Shown here one piece after another: positions 27,793 through 37,600 of a stretch of DNA of 64,000 nucleotides. Position numbers and translations under genes: made by a program. Source of the DNA: Mesorhizobium sp. WSM2240 (GTDB lineage Bacteria; Pseudomonadota; Alphaproteobacteria; Rhizobiales; Rhizobiaceae); the NCBI RefSeq assembly GCF_040438645.1, contig NZ_CP159253.1:5074501-5138500 (forward strand), in the 5' to 3' direction. The notes under the pieces were generated by a model. It was not told where the DNA came from. It was given only the letters and a program-made list of their open reading frames with translations, and searched no databases. The first letter of the stretch is position 1, and every line of letters starts with the position of its first letter.

Positions 27793-28091
27793 GCGGAATG
27801 CCGTTTTCGAGTGAGGACGGCGTCGTCAGCCGGGAGTTCCAGATCGTCAACCAGCGCGGGCTGCACGCGCGCGCCTCGGCCAAATTCGTCCAGGTCGCCG
27901 CCGGTTTCCAGGCGTCTGTCGACGTCGAACGCGACGGAGTGAAGGTCGGCGGCACCTCGATCATGGGACTGATGATGCTTGCCGCAAGTCCCGGATGCTC
28001 CATCCGCGTCACCGCAACGGGACCGGAGGCGCGGCAGGTCATGGCGGCGCTCGAGGAGTTGATCGCGACCCGGTTCGGCGAAGAATCCTGA
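27789..28091 (+). CDS. HPr-family phosphocarrier protein
   Basis: A 100-residue HPr (NPr type). The histidyl phosphorylation site is His26 in NQRGLHARASAKF, and Ser57 in GGTSIMGLMMLAA is at the position modified by HprK. It carries phosphate from EI(Ntr), not encoded here, to EIIA proteins. GTG start overlaps the EIIA stop. The nearby hprK makes Ser phosphorylation likely. Confidence 0.93.
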   Translation: MSGMPFSSEDGVVSREFQIVNQRGLHARASAKFVQVAAGFQASVDVERDGVKVGGTSIMGLMMLAASPGCSIRVTATGPEARQVMAALEELIATRFGEES

Positions 28092-28120
28092 CGCCGGAGT
28101 CCATCTGGGACATGCACGAA

Positions 28121-28136
28121 TAAAGATTTCTTTATA
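28121..28136. promoter_or_regulatory. 16-bp palindrome upstream of ahcY, candidate SahR-type operator
   Basis: ATAAAGATTTCTTTAT is a perfect inverted repeat of seven-base arms (ATAAAGA/TCTTTAT) around TT, 111 bp before the ahcY start. As I recall, ArsR-type SahR regulators of the SAM cycle bind AT-rich palindromes of this form in front of methionine-cycle genes in proteobacteria. That the site is an operator is inference. Confidence 0.5.
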
Positions 28137-28246
28137 TCCCATTGTCGGAGGCCGGCTTATCTGTTAGTCAGGCGCCGATAAATTGCGCCCTTTTGGACGG
28201 CTTTGTGCCGGGGCGCGCGTCAAACTCATTTCACTGGAGCGCTGCC

Positions 28247-29644
28247 ATGGCAGATAAGGATTACATCGTCGCCGACATTTCACTCGCCGACTGGGGCCGC
28301 AAGGAAATCGAGATCGCCGAAACCGAGATGCCCGGCCTGATGGCCTGCCGCGACGAATTCGGAGCGGCCAAGCCGCTCAAGGGCGCGCGCATCACCGGCT
28401 CGCTGCACATGACCATCCAGACCGCGGTGCTGATCGAGACGCTGAAGGCGCTTGGCGCCGAGATCCGCTGGGCCTCCTGCAACATCTTCTCCACCCAGGA
28501 CCACGCCGCTGCGGCTATCGCCGCCTCCGGCATTCCGGTATTCGCGGTCAAGGGCGAGACGCTTGAAGATTATTGGGAATACACCGACCGCATCTTCCAG
28601 TGGGCTGATGGCGGCACATCGAACATGATCCTCGACGATGGCGGCGACGCCACGATGTACATTCTGATCGGCGCGCGCGCCGAAGCCGGCGAGGACGTGC
28701 TTTCCAATCCGGGTAGCGAAGAGGAAGAGATCCTGTTTGCCCAAATCAAGAAGCGCATGGCGGCGACGCCGGGCTTCTTCGCCAGGCAGAAGGCCGCGAT
28801 CCGCGGCGTCACCGAAGAGACCACGACCGGTGTCAACCGGCTCTACCAGCTTCAGAAGAAGGGCCTGCTGCCCTTCCCGGCGATCAACGTCAACGATTCG
28901 GTCACCAAGTCGAAATTCGACAACAAGTATGGCTGCAAGGAATCGCTGGTCGACGGCATCCGCCGCGCCACCGACACCATGATGGCCGGCAAGGTCGCCG
29001 TGGTCTGCGGCTATGGCGATGTCGGCAAGGGCTCGTCCGCCTCGCTCAAGGGCGCAGGCGCCCGCGTCAAGGTCACCGAGATCGATCCGATCTGCGCATT
29101 GCAGGCGGCTATGGACGGCTTCGAGGTCGTGACGCTGGAAGATGCGGCTCCGACTGCCGACATCGTCATCACCACCACCGGCAACAAGGACGTCATCACG
29201 CTCGACCACATGCGCATGATGAAGGACATGGTGATCGTCGGCAATATCGGCCATTTCGACAACGAGATTCAGGTGGCGGCGCTTCGCAACCTGAAATGGA
29301 CCAACATCAAGCCGCAGGTCGACCTGATTTCCTTCCCGGACGGCAAGCGGATGATCCTGCTTTCCGAGGGCCGGCTGCTCAATCTCGGCAATGCGACGGG
29401 CCATCCGAGCTTCGTCATGTCTGCATCCTTCACCAACCAGGTGCTGGCCCAGATCGAGCTGTGGACGAAGCCCGGCGCCTACAAGAACGAGGTCTATGTC
29501 CTGCCCAAGCACCTCGACGAAAAGGTCGCCCGGCTGCACCTCGACAAGCTTGGCGCCAGGCTCACCGAGCTCAGCGGCGAGCAGGCTGCCTATATCGGCG
29601 TGACGCAGCAGGGTCCGTTCAAGCCGGAACACTACAGATACTGA
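28247..29644 (+). CDS. ahcY: S-adenosylhomocysteine hydrolase
   Basis: AhcY (465 residues) splits S-adenosylhomocysteine into adenosine and homocysteine, clearing the inhibitor made by methyltransferases. The NAD site is [38 protein letters not shown] is the substrate region, and the C-terminal KPEHYRY closes the dimer NAD pocket. The start at 28247 gives the normal N-terminus ([13 protein letters not shown]) with GGAG seven bases upstream. A palindrome and then a terminator flank the gene, so it is likely its own unit. Confidence 0.98.
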   Translation: MADKDYIVADISLADWGRKEIEIAETEMPGLMACRDEFGAAKPLKGARITGSLHMTIQTAVLIETLKALGAEIRWASCNIFSTQDHAAAAIAASGIPVFAVKGETLEDYWEYTDRIFQWADGGTSNMILDDGGDATMYILIGARAEAGEDVLSNPGSEEEEILFAQIKKRMAATPGFFARQKAAIRGVTEETTTGVNRLYQLQKKGLLPFPAINVNDSVTKSKFDNKYGCKESLVDGIRRATDTMMAGKVAVVCGYGDVGKGSSASLKGAGARVKVTEIDPICALQAAMDGFEVVTLEDAAPTADIVITTTGNKDVITLDHMRMMKDMVIVGNIGHFDNEIQVAALRNLKWTNIKPQVDLISFPDGKRMILLSEGRLLNLGNATGHPSFVMSASFTNQVLAQIELWTKPGAYKNEVYVLPKHLDEKVARLHLDKLGARLTELSGEQAAYIGVTQQGPFKPEHYRY

Positions 29645-29675
29645 TCTGCGTTTACCAAACTACCAGATATTGAAG

Positions 29676-29706
29676 CCGGGCGATTGACTTTCGCCCGGTT
29701 TTTCTT
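29676..29706 (+). terminator. Rho-independent terminator of ahcY
   Basis: CCGGGCGA (29676-29683) pairs with TCGCCCGG (29691-29698) around TTGACTT, followed by TTTTTCTTTTT. Confidence 0.9.
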
Positions 29707-29840
29707 TTTGCGCCGCAGCCTTCTTCACGCCGATTCGCCCAGACTGTATGGTGACGTGATTCGCGATGCTTCGGCTCTTGGGCGGACCGCCGACGCATCG
29801 TCAGGCGGTCTTGAAATCGGACGGCGGAGAGGAACAAGGC

Positions 29841-32408
29841 ATGCCGGGGGAATACCCGCGTCGGGCGGGACTGGCCGTTACCGGCGGCCGCAATGATTCA
29901 CATACCGGCGCGCGGTTCTGCGAAGCCTGGCCGAAGCGCCTGCTCGGCCGCTCTACCGTCCGTCGCATGCTCGGCGCGACTTCGCTTTCCACGCTTCTCG
30001 CCGCCGATCTGGCGTTCGCTCAGACCGAAGCCGTCGTGCGCTCGTCAGGCCTCTCGCTCGGCACGGTCGAGGTGATACAGTTTTCCATGTTCGCTGGCGT
30101 GATGGGCGCAGCGCTGATCTCTGCCATCGTCCTGATCCGCGAACGGGCCCGCACTTCGGCCGAGAATGTCGAACTGCGCAACCGCATCGCCGATCTCAAT
30201 GCATCGCTGCAGCGTTCCGACGCTCTCCTCAATCTGCGTGACCAGCGCGTGGTGGTGTGGGCTTCCGAGAAGCAGAAGCCGGAACTGATCGGAGCCTTGC
30301 CGGCGGAGACCGGCGCGCCGGAGGATCGCGCCGCGTTCCTCGCCTTCGGGCGCTGGCTGATGCCGCGCTCGGCGGCGGCGCTCGACCACGCTATGGCCGG
30401 ACTGCGCGAGAGAGCCGCCGCCTTCGACCTGGTGGTCGAGACGCAAAGCGGCGCGCCGCTTGAGGTCCAGGGGCGCAAGAGCCCGGCCCATGTGCTGGTC
30501 AAATTCGTGTCGCTGTCGGAGGCGCAGCGCAACCAGGCGCGGCTGCGGCTGGAGAACCAGAGGCTCTCGGCCGAGAACGAGAACATGCTCGGGCTGTTGG
30601 ACGCCCTGAAGATGCCGTTCTGGATCCGCTCGGCCGACGGGCAGCTTAAATGGGTCAATCGCGCCTACGCCGAAGCGGTGGAGGCATCGAGCCCTGACGC
30701 CGCCGTCAGCGAAGGCAGGGAGTTTCTCGGCACGCCGGCGCGCGAGGCTATCGCCCGCCAGCATCTCGCCGCGCCGGTTTTCGAGCAGAAGCTGTCGACA
30801 GTGATCGGCGGCGACCGGAAAGTCTTTACCGTCACCAATTATGCCGGCGGCGAAGGCTCGGCCGGCATCGCCACCGACATGAGCGCCATCGAGGCGATCC
30901 GCGAAGAGTACGAGCGGACCGTCCGCAGCCATGCCGACACGCTCGACCAGCTCACCACCGCGGTGGCGATTTTCGACAGCGGCGAAAAGCTGCGCTTCTT
31001 CAACCAGGCCTTCCAGAAGCTATGGGATCTCGATGGTGGCTTCTTGGCCAGCGCGCCCGACAATGCTCTGCTGCTCGACAGGCTGCGCAGCGAGGGCAAG
31101 ATTGCCGAGCAGCCGGAGTGGCGGCGCTGGAAGGAAAACCTGCTTGCCGCCTATCGTGCGGTCGAGACGAAGGAGCATTGGTGGCATCTGCCCGACGGGC
31201 GCACCATTCGCGTCGTCGCCAACCCGCAGCCCAAGGGCGGCGTGACTTGGGTGTTTGAAAATCTGACCGAGAAGATGAATCTCGAAAGCCGCTACAACAC
31301 GGTGGTCAGGGTGCAGGGCGAGACGCTCGACAATCTGGCCGAAGGCGTAGCTGTGTTCGGCCCGGACGGCCGCATAAGGCTGTCGAACCCGGCTTTCACC
31401 GGCCTGTGGGGATTGCCGTCCGACATTGTCGGCCAGAAGATGCATATATCGGCGATTCGGGCGCAGTGCGAGGCGCTCGCCAAGGACAGCCCTTGGGGCG
31501 GCTTCGTCGCAGCGGTGACCGGCTTCGACGACGAGCGGCGCGACCGGCACGGCCAGACGGAACTGGTCAACGGAACGGTGCTGCGCTACGCCATCATCCA
31601 CCTGCCCAATGGCCAGGTCATGATGACCTTCGTCGACGTGACCGACAGCGTCGCTGTCGAGCGCGCGCTGAAGGAGAAGAACGAAGCGTTGCAGAAGGCC
31701 GACCAGCTCAAGAACGACTTTGTCCAGCACGTGTCCTACGAGCTGCGCTCACCGCTGACCAACATTATCGGCTTCACCGAACTCTTGTCGCTGGCGGCGA
31801 CCGGACCGCTGGCGCCGCGCCAGCGCGAATACGTCGAGCATATCGGCTCGTCGTCATCCGTGCTGCTGACCATCGTCAACGACATTCTGGATCTCGCCAC
31901 CGTCGACGCCGGCATCATGGAACTGGAGATCGCCGAGGTTCGCATCGACCAGACCATCGCGGCGGCGGCCGAACTGGTGTCCGACCGGCTGGAGGAGCAT
32001 TCGATCAGGCTGGAGGTCGACGCGGCCGGCGCGCCGAAGACCTTCCACGGCGACGAGACACGCATCCGCCAGATCCTCTACAATCTGTTGAGCAACGCCG
32101 TGAACTACGCGCCCGAGGCGAGCGTGATCACGCTCGCCTGCCGGCAGTTGCCGAATGGCGTCGAATTTTCAGTGCATGACGACGGGCCGGGCATGCCGCC
32201 CGAAATCCTCGACACGGTGTTCCGGCGCTTCGAGCCGCGGGTCAATGGCGGCAGGCGGCGCGGCGCCGGGCTCGGCCTGTCGATCGTCAAGAGCTTCGTC
32301 GAGCTGCATGGCGGCAAGGTGCGCATCGATACCGGCCAGGACCGCGGCACCACGGTGACCTGCGAATTTCCGGCAGCGCCGAGCGGCGTCCGCGCCGCGG
32401 CGGAGTAG
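29841..32408 (+). CDS. divL: DivL-type cell-cycle pseudokinase (PAS repeats, Tyr in place of the H-box His)
   Basis: An 855-residue protein with an N-terminal membrane helix (IQFSMFAGVMGAALISAIVL), PAS-like regions (about residues 250-500; WVNRAYAEAVEAS, FFNQAFQKLWDL, LSNPAFTGLWGL) and a histidine-kinase core. The H-box reads QHVSYELRSPLTNIIGF: Tyr633 (codon at 31737-31739) stands where the phosphorylated His should be, while N and G boxes (NLLSNAVNYAP, DDGPGM, GAGLGLSIV) remain. This Tyr is the hallmark of DivL, which controls CckA and hence CtrA in alphaproteobacteria. GGAGAGGA sets the ATG at 29841; a weaker ATG is at 29766. tsaE-amgK follows. Confidence 0.85.
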   Translation: MPGEYPRRAGLAVTGGRNDSHTGARFCEAWPKRLLGRSTVRRMLGATSLSTLLAADLAFAQTEAVVRSSGLSLGTVEVIQFSMFAGVMGAALISAIVLIRERARTSAENVELRNRIADLNASLQRSDALLNLRDQRVVVWASEKQKPELIGALPAETGAPEDRAAFLAFGRWLMPRSAAALDHAMAGLRERAAAFDLVVETQSGAPLEVQGRKSPAHVLVKFVSLSEAQRNQARLRLENQRLSAENENMLGLLDALKMPFWIRSADGQLKWVNRAYAEAVEASSPDAAVSEGREFLGTPAREAIARQHLAAPVFEQKLSTVIGGDRKVFTVTNYAGGEGSAGIATDMSAIEAIREEYERTVRSHADTLDQLTTAVAIFDSGEKLRFFNQAFQKLWDLDGGFLASAPDNALLLDRLRSEGKIAEQPEWRRWKENLLAAYRAVETKEHWWHLPDGRTIRVVANPQPKGGVTWVFENLTEKMNLESRYNTVVRVQGETLDNLAEGVAVFGPDGRIRLSNPAFTGLWGLPSDIVGQKMHISAIRAQCEALAKDSPWGGFVAAVTGFDDERRDRHGQTELVNGTVLRYAIIHLPNGQVMMTFVDVTDSVAVERALKEKNEALQKADQLKNDFVQHVSYELRSPLTNIIGFTELLSLAATGPLAPRQREYVEHIGSSSSVLLTIVNDILDLATVDAGIMELEIAEVRIDQTIAAAAELVSDRLEEHSIRLEVDAAGAPKTFHGDETRIRQILYNLLSNAVNYAPEASVITLACRQLPNGVEFSVHDDGPGMPPEILDTVFRRFEPRVNGGRRRGAGLGLSIVKSFVELHGGKVRIDTGQDRGTTVTCEFPAAPSGVRAAAE

Positions 32409-32417
32409 TTCTGCCTG

Positions 32418-33926
32418 ATGGATTTTTCGATCCTGGAACGGTTCCTTCCCGACGAGCAGGCAACAGCCATGCTCGGGGCGGATCTGGCGCTGGCGCTGCG
32501 TGCCGGCGATGTGCTGGCGCTCGAAGGCGATCTTGGCGCGGGCAAGACGACGCTGGCGCGCTCTCTGATCCGGGCGCTTGCCGGCGATCCGGAGCTGGAG
32601 GTGCCAAGCCCCACCTTCACCCTCGTCCAGGCCTATGAGGGCCGCATTCCGGTCCATCATTTCGATCTTTACCGGCTTTCCTCGGCGGCCGAGCTGGATG
32701 AGCTGGGGTTCGACGACGCGATCGCGCAGGGCGCGGCCCTGGTCGAATGGCCGGACCGGGCAGCGGGCCGCCTGCCGGAAAGCGCCGTTCAGGTCGAGCT
32801 CATCCACCAGGAAGCAGGCAGGCTTGCCCGCATCACCGGAAGGGGCGCCGCCATCGAGCGCATCGGCCGCTCGCTCGCTGCGCGTGATTTTCTGGCGCAG
32901 TCAGGCCATGGCGACGCGCAGAGGAAATACTTCACCGGCGACGCATCGGCGCGCTCCTATGAGATCGTTGATGGCGATAGCCAACGGCCGCTGGTGCTGA
33001 TGAATTCGCCGAAGCTGGTGCTCGGCCCGCCGGTGCGTGACGGCAAACCCTACGCCGAGATCGCCCACACTGCGCAGTCCGTCGCGGCTTTCGTCGCCAT
33101 CGATCGCGCGCTCAAGGCCGGCGGAGTGGCGGTTCCGGAAATCTTCGCCGCCGATCTAAACGAGGGCTTTCTGCTGATAGAGCATCTCGGCTCCGGCAGC
33201 TTTCTCGACGCCGGAAAGCCGGTGGCGGGGCGCTACGCCGCGGCGGGCGAACTGCTCGCGATGATGCATGGCCGGAAGTGGCCAAGCCGCATGGAGGCGG
33301 CGAAGGGCGTGCACCATGTTGTTCCCCCTTTTGACCGTGACGCCATGATGATCGAGGTCGATTTGCTGATCGACTGGTATATTCCTTTCGCGTCCGGTAA
33401 GCCGGCTAATGACGAGTTCAGGATCGATTTCAAGAACGCATGGAATACGGTGTTCGATCGACTCGACGATGCGGAAAAGACGCTGATGCTGCGCGATTTC
33501 CATTCACCGAACCTGATATGGCGCGGCGAACGCCAGGGCCACGACCGCATCGGCGTGCTCGATTTCCAGGATGCGCTAATCGGGCCGTCGGCCTATGATC
33601 TCGCATCGCTGACCATGGATGCGCGCGTGACCGTTTCGCCTGAAATCGAGCGTTCGACCTACGACGCCTATGTCGCCGCGCGCCGGTCGGCGGGCCCGTT
33701 CGACGAGGCCCGCTTTAGCGAAGCCTATGCGGCCATGGCCGCGCAGCGCAATTCGAAGATCCTCGGCATTTTCGTTCGCCTCAACGAGCGCGACGGCAAG
33801 CCGGACTATCTACGCCATCTGCCGCGCATCCGCGCCTATCTTGGCCGGGCTCTGGCGCATCCGGCGCTTGCCGGGCTTGAGGATTTCTACCGGCGAAACG
33901 GCCTGCTTGGAGATACCGCAAAATGA
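32418..33926 (+). CDS. Fusion of TsaE ATPase and AmgK-like anomeric sugar kinase
   Basis: Residues 1-155 are TsaE, the ATPase of the tRNA t6A37 machinery (P-loop EGDLGAGKTTLARSL at 37-45, then PSPTFTLVQAYEG and HFDLYRL). Residues about 165-500 form an aminoglycoside-phosphotransferase fold of the AmgK type: LRDFHSPNLIW (about 356) supplies the catalytic Asp and GVLDFQDALIGPSAYDLASL the Mg-binding Asp. AmgK phosphorylates MurNAc/GlcNAc at the anomeric position for peptidoglycan recycling. The immediate overlap with murU supports that assignment. The fusion joins tRNA modification to cell-wall recycling in one polypeptide. Confidence 0.88.
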   Translation: MDFSILERFLPDEQATAMLGADLALALRAGDVLALEGDLGAGKTTLARSLIRALAGDPELEVPSPTFTLVQAYEGRIPVHHFDLYRLSSAAELDELGFDDAIAQGAALVEWPDRAAGRLPESAVQVELIHQEAGRLARITGRGAAIERIGRSLAARDFLAQSGHGDAQRKYFTGDASARSYEIVDGDSQRPLVLMNSPKLVLGPPVRDGKPYAEIAHTAQSVAAFVAIDRALKAGGVAVPEIFAADLNEGFLLIEHLGSGSFLDAGKPVAGRYAAAGELLAMMHGRKWPSRMEAAKGVHHVVPPFDRDAMMIEVDLLIDWYIPFASGKPANDEFRIDFKNAWNTVFDRLDDAEKTLMLRDFHSPNLIWRGERQGHDRIGVLDFQDALIGPSAYDLASLTMDARVTVSPEIERSTYDAYVAARRSAGPFDEARFSEAYAAMAAQRNSKILGIFVRLNERDGKPDYLRHLPRIRAYLGRALAHPALAGLEDFYRRNGLLGDTAK

Positions 33927-34651
33927 ACGGCGCGCCTGACACCGCAATGGTCCTCGCCGCCGGCCTCGGCATCCGCATGCGGCCGATCACCGCCACCAAG
34001 CCGAAGCCGCTGATCGAGGTCGCCGGCAAACCGCTGCTCGATTGGGGCCTGGACAGCCTTGCCGAAGTCGGCGTCGCCAAGGCGGTCGTCAACGTCCACT
34101 ATTTGCCCGAACAGATCGTCGCTTATGTGAGCCGGCGGCAAAAGCCGCGGATAATCATTTCCGACGAAAGCGCAGGTCTGCTCGATTCGGCCGGCGGCAT
34201 CGTCAAGGCGCTGCCGGAACTCGGCTCAAAACCGTTCTATGTCATCAACGCGGATACATTCTGGGTCGACGAGGCGGAACCGAATCTCGGCAGGTTGGCC
34301 GCTGCGTGGGACGAGTCGAAAATGGATATGCTGCTGATGCTGGCCGACCTAGGATCGGCCACCGGCCACAGCGGCGGCACGGATTTCCTGGTAGCACCCG
34401 ACGGCCGCCTGGCCCGCGCCGGCAGCGACCCATCCGGCCTGATCTATGCCGGGGCAACGATCGTGCACCCGCGAATCTTTGCCGGCGCAGCAATCACGAA
34501 GCAGTCGCTCAATCTCTATTTCGACCGCGCAATCGCGGCGGGCCGGCTGTTCGGCCTGCGCATGAACGGCAGCTGGATCACGGTCGGCACCCCGGGCGCG
34601 ATCGCACCGGCCGAGGCGGCTGTCGCGCGGGCTCAGGCCGTCGGCGCATGA
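33923..34651 (+). CDS. murU: N-acetylmuramate-1-phosphate uridylyltransferase MurU
   Basis: A 242-residue nucleotidyltransferase with the signature VLAAGLGIRMRPITATKPKPL and NADTFWVD metal site. In the AmgK-MurU pathway it makes UDP-MurNAc from MurNAc-1-phosphate, by-passing MurA and so lowering fosfomycin sensitivity. The ATGA overlap with the AmgK-containing gene is the main reason for choosing MurU over other sugar nucleotidyltransferases. Its stop overlaps the addB start. Confidence 0.85.
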   Translation: MNGAPDTAMVLAAGLGIRMRPITATKPKPLIEVAGKPLLDWGLDSLAEVGVAKAVVNVHYLPEQIVAYVSRRQKPRIIISDESAGLLDSAGGIVKALPELGSKPFYVINADTFWVDEAEPNLGRLAAAWDESKMDMLLMLADLGSATGHSGGTDFLVAPDGRLARAGSDPSGLIYAGATIVHPRIFAGAAITKQSLNLYFDRAIAAGRLFGLRMNGSWITVGTPGAIAPAEAAVARAQAVGA

Positions 34652-37600
34652 CTGGCGGCGGAAAGCCGCCGCGGGTCTTTTCCATCCCGCCCGGCGTCGC
34701 CTTCCTGCCCACCTTGGCCGAGGCGCTGAATGGCGGCCGGCTTGTGCCCGGCTTCCGCTTCGACGGCGATCCGCTGGCGCTGGCCGACGTGACTATCTAC
34801 GTGCCGACCCGTCGCGCCGCGCGCGAGTTGCGGGGCGTCTTCGTCGACATGGCAGGCGGGCGCTCGGCGATCCTGCCGGTCATCCGGCCGCTCGGTGAAT
34901 TCGACGAGGACGAGTCGCTCTTCGCTCCCGGCGGCGCCGGCGCGATCGACCTCTTGCCGCCGATCGCGGCCGCCGACCGGCTGCTGCTGCTCGCGCCGAT
35001 GGTGCGCACCTGGAAGCGCCGGCTGCCCGCTCATGTCGCGGCCCTGTTCGAGGAAGACATCGTCGTGCCGGCATCGACTGCCGACGCCATCTGGCTGGCT
35101 CGCGATCTCGCTGCGCTGATGGACGAGATCGAGACCGAAGGTTCAGACTGGAAAAAGCTCGGCGAACTGGTTTCCGGCGATCTCGCAAATTGGTGGCAGG
35201 TGACGCTCGATTTCCTCGAGATTGTCACCTCGGCCTGGCCGGCGCTGCTCGCCGAGCGCGGCCAGTCGAACCCGGCAGCACACCGGAGCGCGCTGATCCG
35301 GCTCGAGGCCGAGCGGCTGCGGCAAAATCCGCCGGCCGGTCCGGTGATCGCCGCGGGCTCCACCGGCTCCATTCCCGCCACCGCCGAGCTGCTGTCGGCG
35401 ATCGCGCGGCTGCCGAACGGCGCAGTGGTGCTGCCGGGGCTGGACAAGACACTCGACGAGCGGTCCTGGTCGGTCATCTCGGACCTCGCGCCGCAGGCTT
35501 CCGTTCTCGGTCATCCGCAATATGGCCTGGCAAAGCTCCTGCAGAAGATCGGCATTCTGCGCACCGATGTCGAAGAGATCGGCTCGCCCATAAAGGCGAT
35601 GTCGGACCGAGCCGCTCTGGTCGGTGAGGCGCTCAGGCCGGCCGAAACCACTGACGACTGGGCCAGGCGGCGCATCGGCATGAATTCCGGCGAACTCGCC
35701 GACGCTCTCTCCGGTGTGACGCTCCTGGAAGCCGCCAATGAAAGGGACGAGGCGGCGGCCATCGCGGTGGCGCTGAAGACCGCCGTCGAGGTACCGGGTC
35801 GCACCGCCGCCCTAGTCACCGGAGACAGGAATCTGGCGCGGCGCGTCTCCGCCGAACTGCTGCGCTTTGGCGTTCGCGCCGATGATTCCGGCGGCGCCCC
35901 GCTCGCCAACACCGCGCCCGGAGCGCTTCTGCGACTGCTGGTCAAGGCGGCGTTCAGCCCGGGCGATCCCCTGTCGCTGCTGTCGCTGCTCAAGCATCCG
36001 CTGATTTCGCTCTGGCTGGAGCGGAGCTCTGTCCGGGCGGCGGTGGAAACGATCGAGCTCGTGGCCCTGCGCGGCGGAACGGGCAGGCCGGACATTCATG
36101 AGCTGGTCGATTTGTTCGACGCGCGGCTTGCCGGCCTGGCCGGCCAGAACAGGCAGCCGGCCTGGTTCGGTCGCCTGAGCGAAAGGCGTATCAACGCCGC
36201 GCGTTCCGTGCTGGCGCGGATCGCAGATGCCATCGCGCCGCTCGCACCGTTCCGGGAGGCCGGCGAGGTCGAACTGTCGGCGATCTTGCGCGCCACGGTG
36301 CTGGCGCTCGAAAATTTCGCGCGTGGTCCCGAAGGCGGCAATGACGCGCTCTATGCCGGCGATGCCGGCGAGAAGCTCGCCGAATTGCTGCGTGGGCTGG
36401 TCGCCTCGACGGCGTCGCTCTCTTTCGACGCGGCGGAATGGCCGGACGTGCTTGAGGCGCTGCTGGCGCCCGAAACCGTCAAGCCGGCTCACGGAACCGA
36501 TAGCCGGATTTCGATCTGGGGCGCTCTCGAAGCGCGTCTGCAGACTGTCGACACGCTGGTTGTCGGCGGGCTGAACGAGGGCGTCTGGCCGCGCAAGCCG
36601 CAGGCCGACCGCTTCATGTCGCGCGTCATGAAGACCGGCATCGATCTCGAGCCGCCGGAGCGCCGCATCGGACAGTCGGCGCATGATTTCCAGATGGCGA
36701 TGGGAACGGAAGACATCATACTGTCGCGCTCGGCCCGTTCCGGCGACGCGCCCGCCGTCCCCTCGCGCTGGCTGCAGCGCCTGCTGGCTTTCGCCGGACC
36801 CGACCTGGCCGAGGTCATGCGCGCTCGGGGCTCTGCGCTGCTCGACTGGGCGCGTGCGCTCGACGCCGGCGCGCCGGTGAAATTCGCCAAACGGCCCGAG
36901 CCGAAGCCGCCCCTCGATGTCCGTCCGCGCCATTTTTCCGTGACCGAGATCGAGACGCTGCGGCGCGATCCCTACGCGGTCTATGCGCGCAAGATACTCA
37001 GCCTTGCGCCGATCGATCCGCTGGTGCGCGACCCCGGCGCGGCCGAACGCGGCACGCTGTTCCACAAGATACTTCACCGCTTTTCCGAGACGGTTGCCGA
37101 TCCGCGCAACGAAGAAGCATACGAGCTGCTCATCGCGGCCGGCCGCGAGAGCTTTGCCGAGTGCGCCCTACCGGAAGATGTCGAGGCCATATGGTGGCCG
37201 CGCTTCATGAAAATGGCGGCGGAATTCATCGGCTGGGAACGCACCCGCGCCGCAAACGTGGTCAGCCGCCATCCGGAGGCGCGCGCAGAGGCGATGCAGG
37301 TCGGCGGCTCGGGCGTGACGCTGTCGGGCTACGCCGACCGCATAGACCTGCTGCCGGCCGGCATGGCCGACATAATCGACTACAAGACCGGCTCCTCGCC
37401 TTCGAAAATGCAGGCGCACACGCTGCTAGCGCCGCAACTGGCGCTGGAGGGCGCGCTGCTGCAGCGCGGCGCGTTCCGCGAACTTGGCACGCGCACCCCG
37501 GCGGAACTCGCATTCGTGCGGCTCAAGGCCAACGGTCTGGTGCTGGAGGAATCGATCCTGCGCGTGAACGGGACGCCCAAGTCCGGCCCGGCGCTTGCGC

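Noticed and set aside
28092..28246. Possible SAH riboswitch in the ahcY leader
   Set aside because: No conserved riboswitch core was recognisable; the palindrome is better explained as a protein-binding site.
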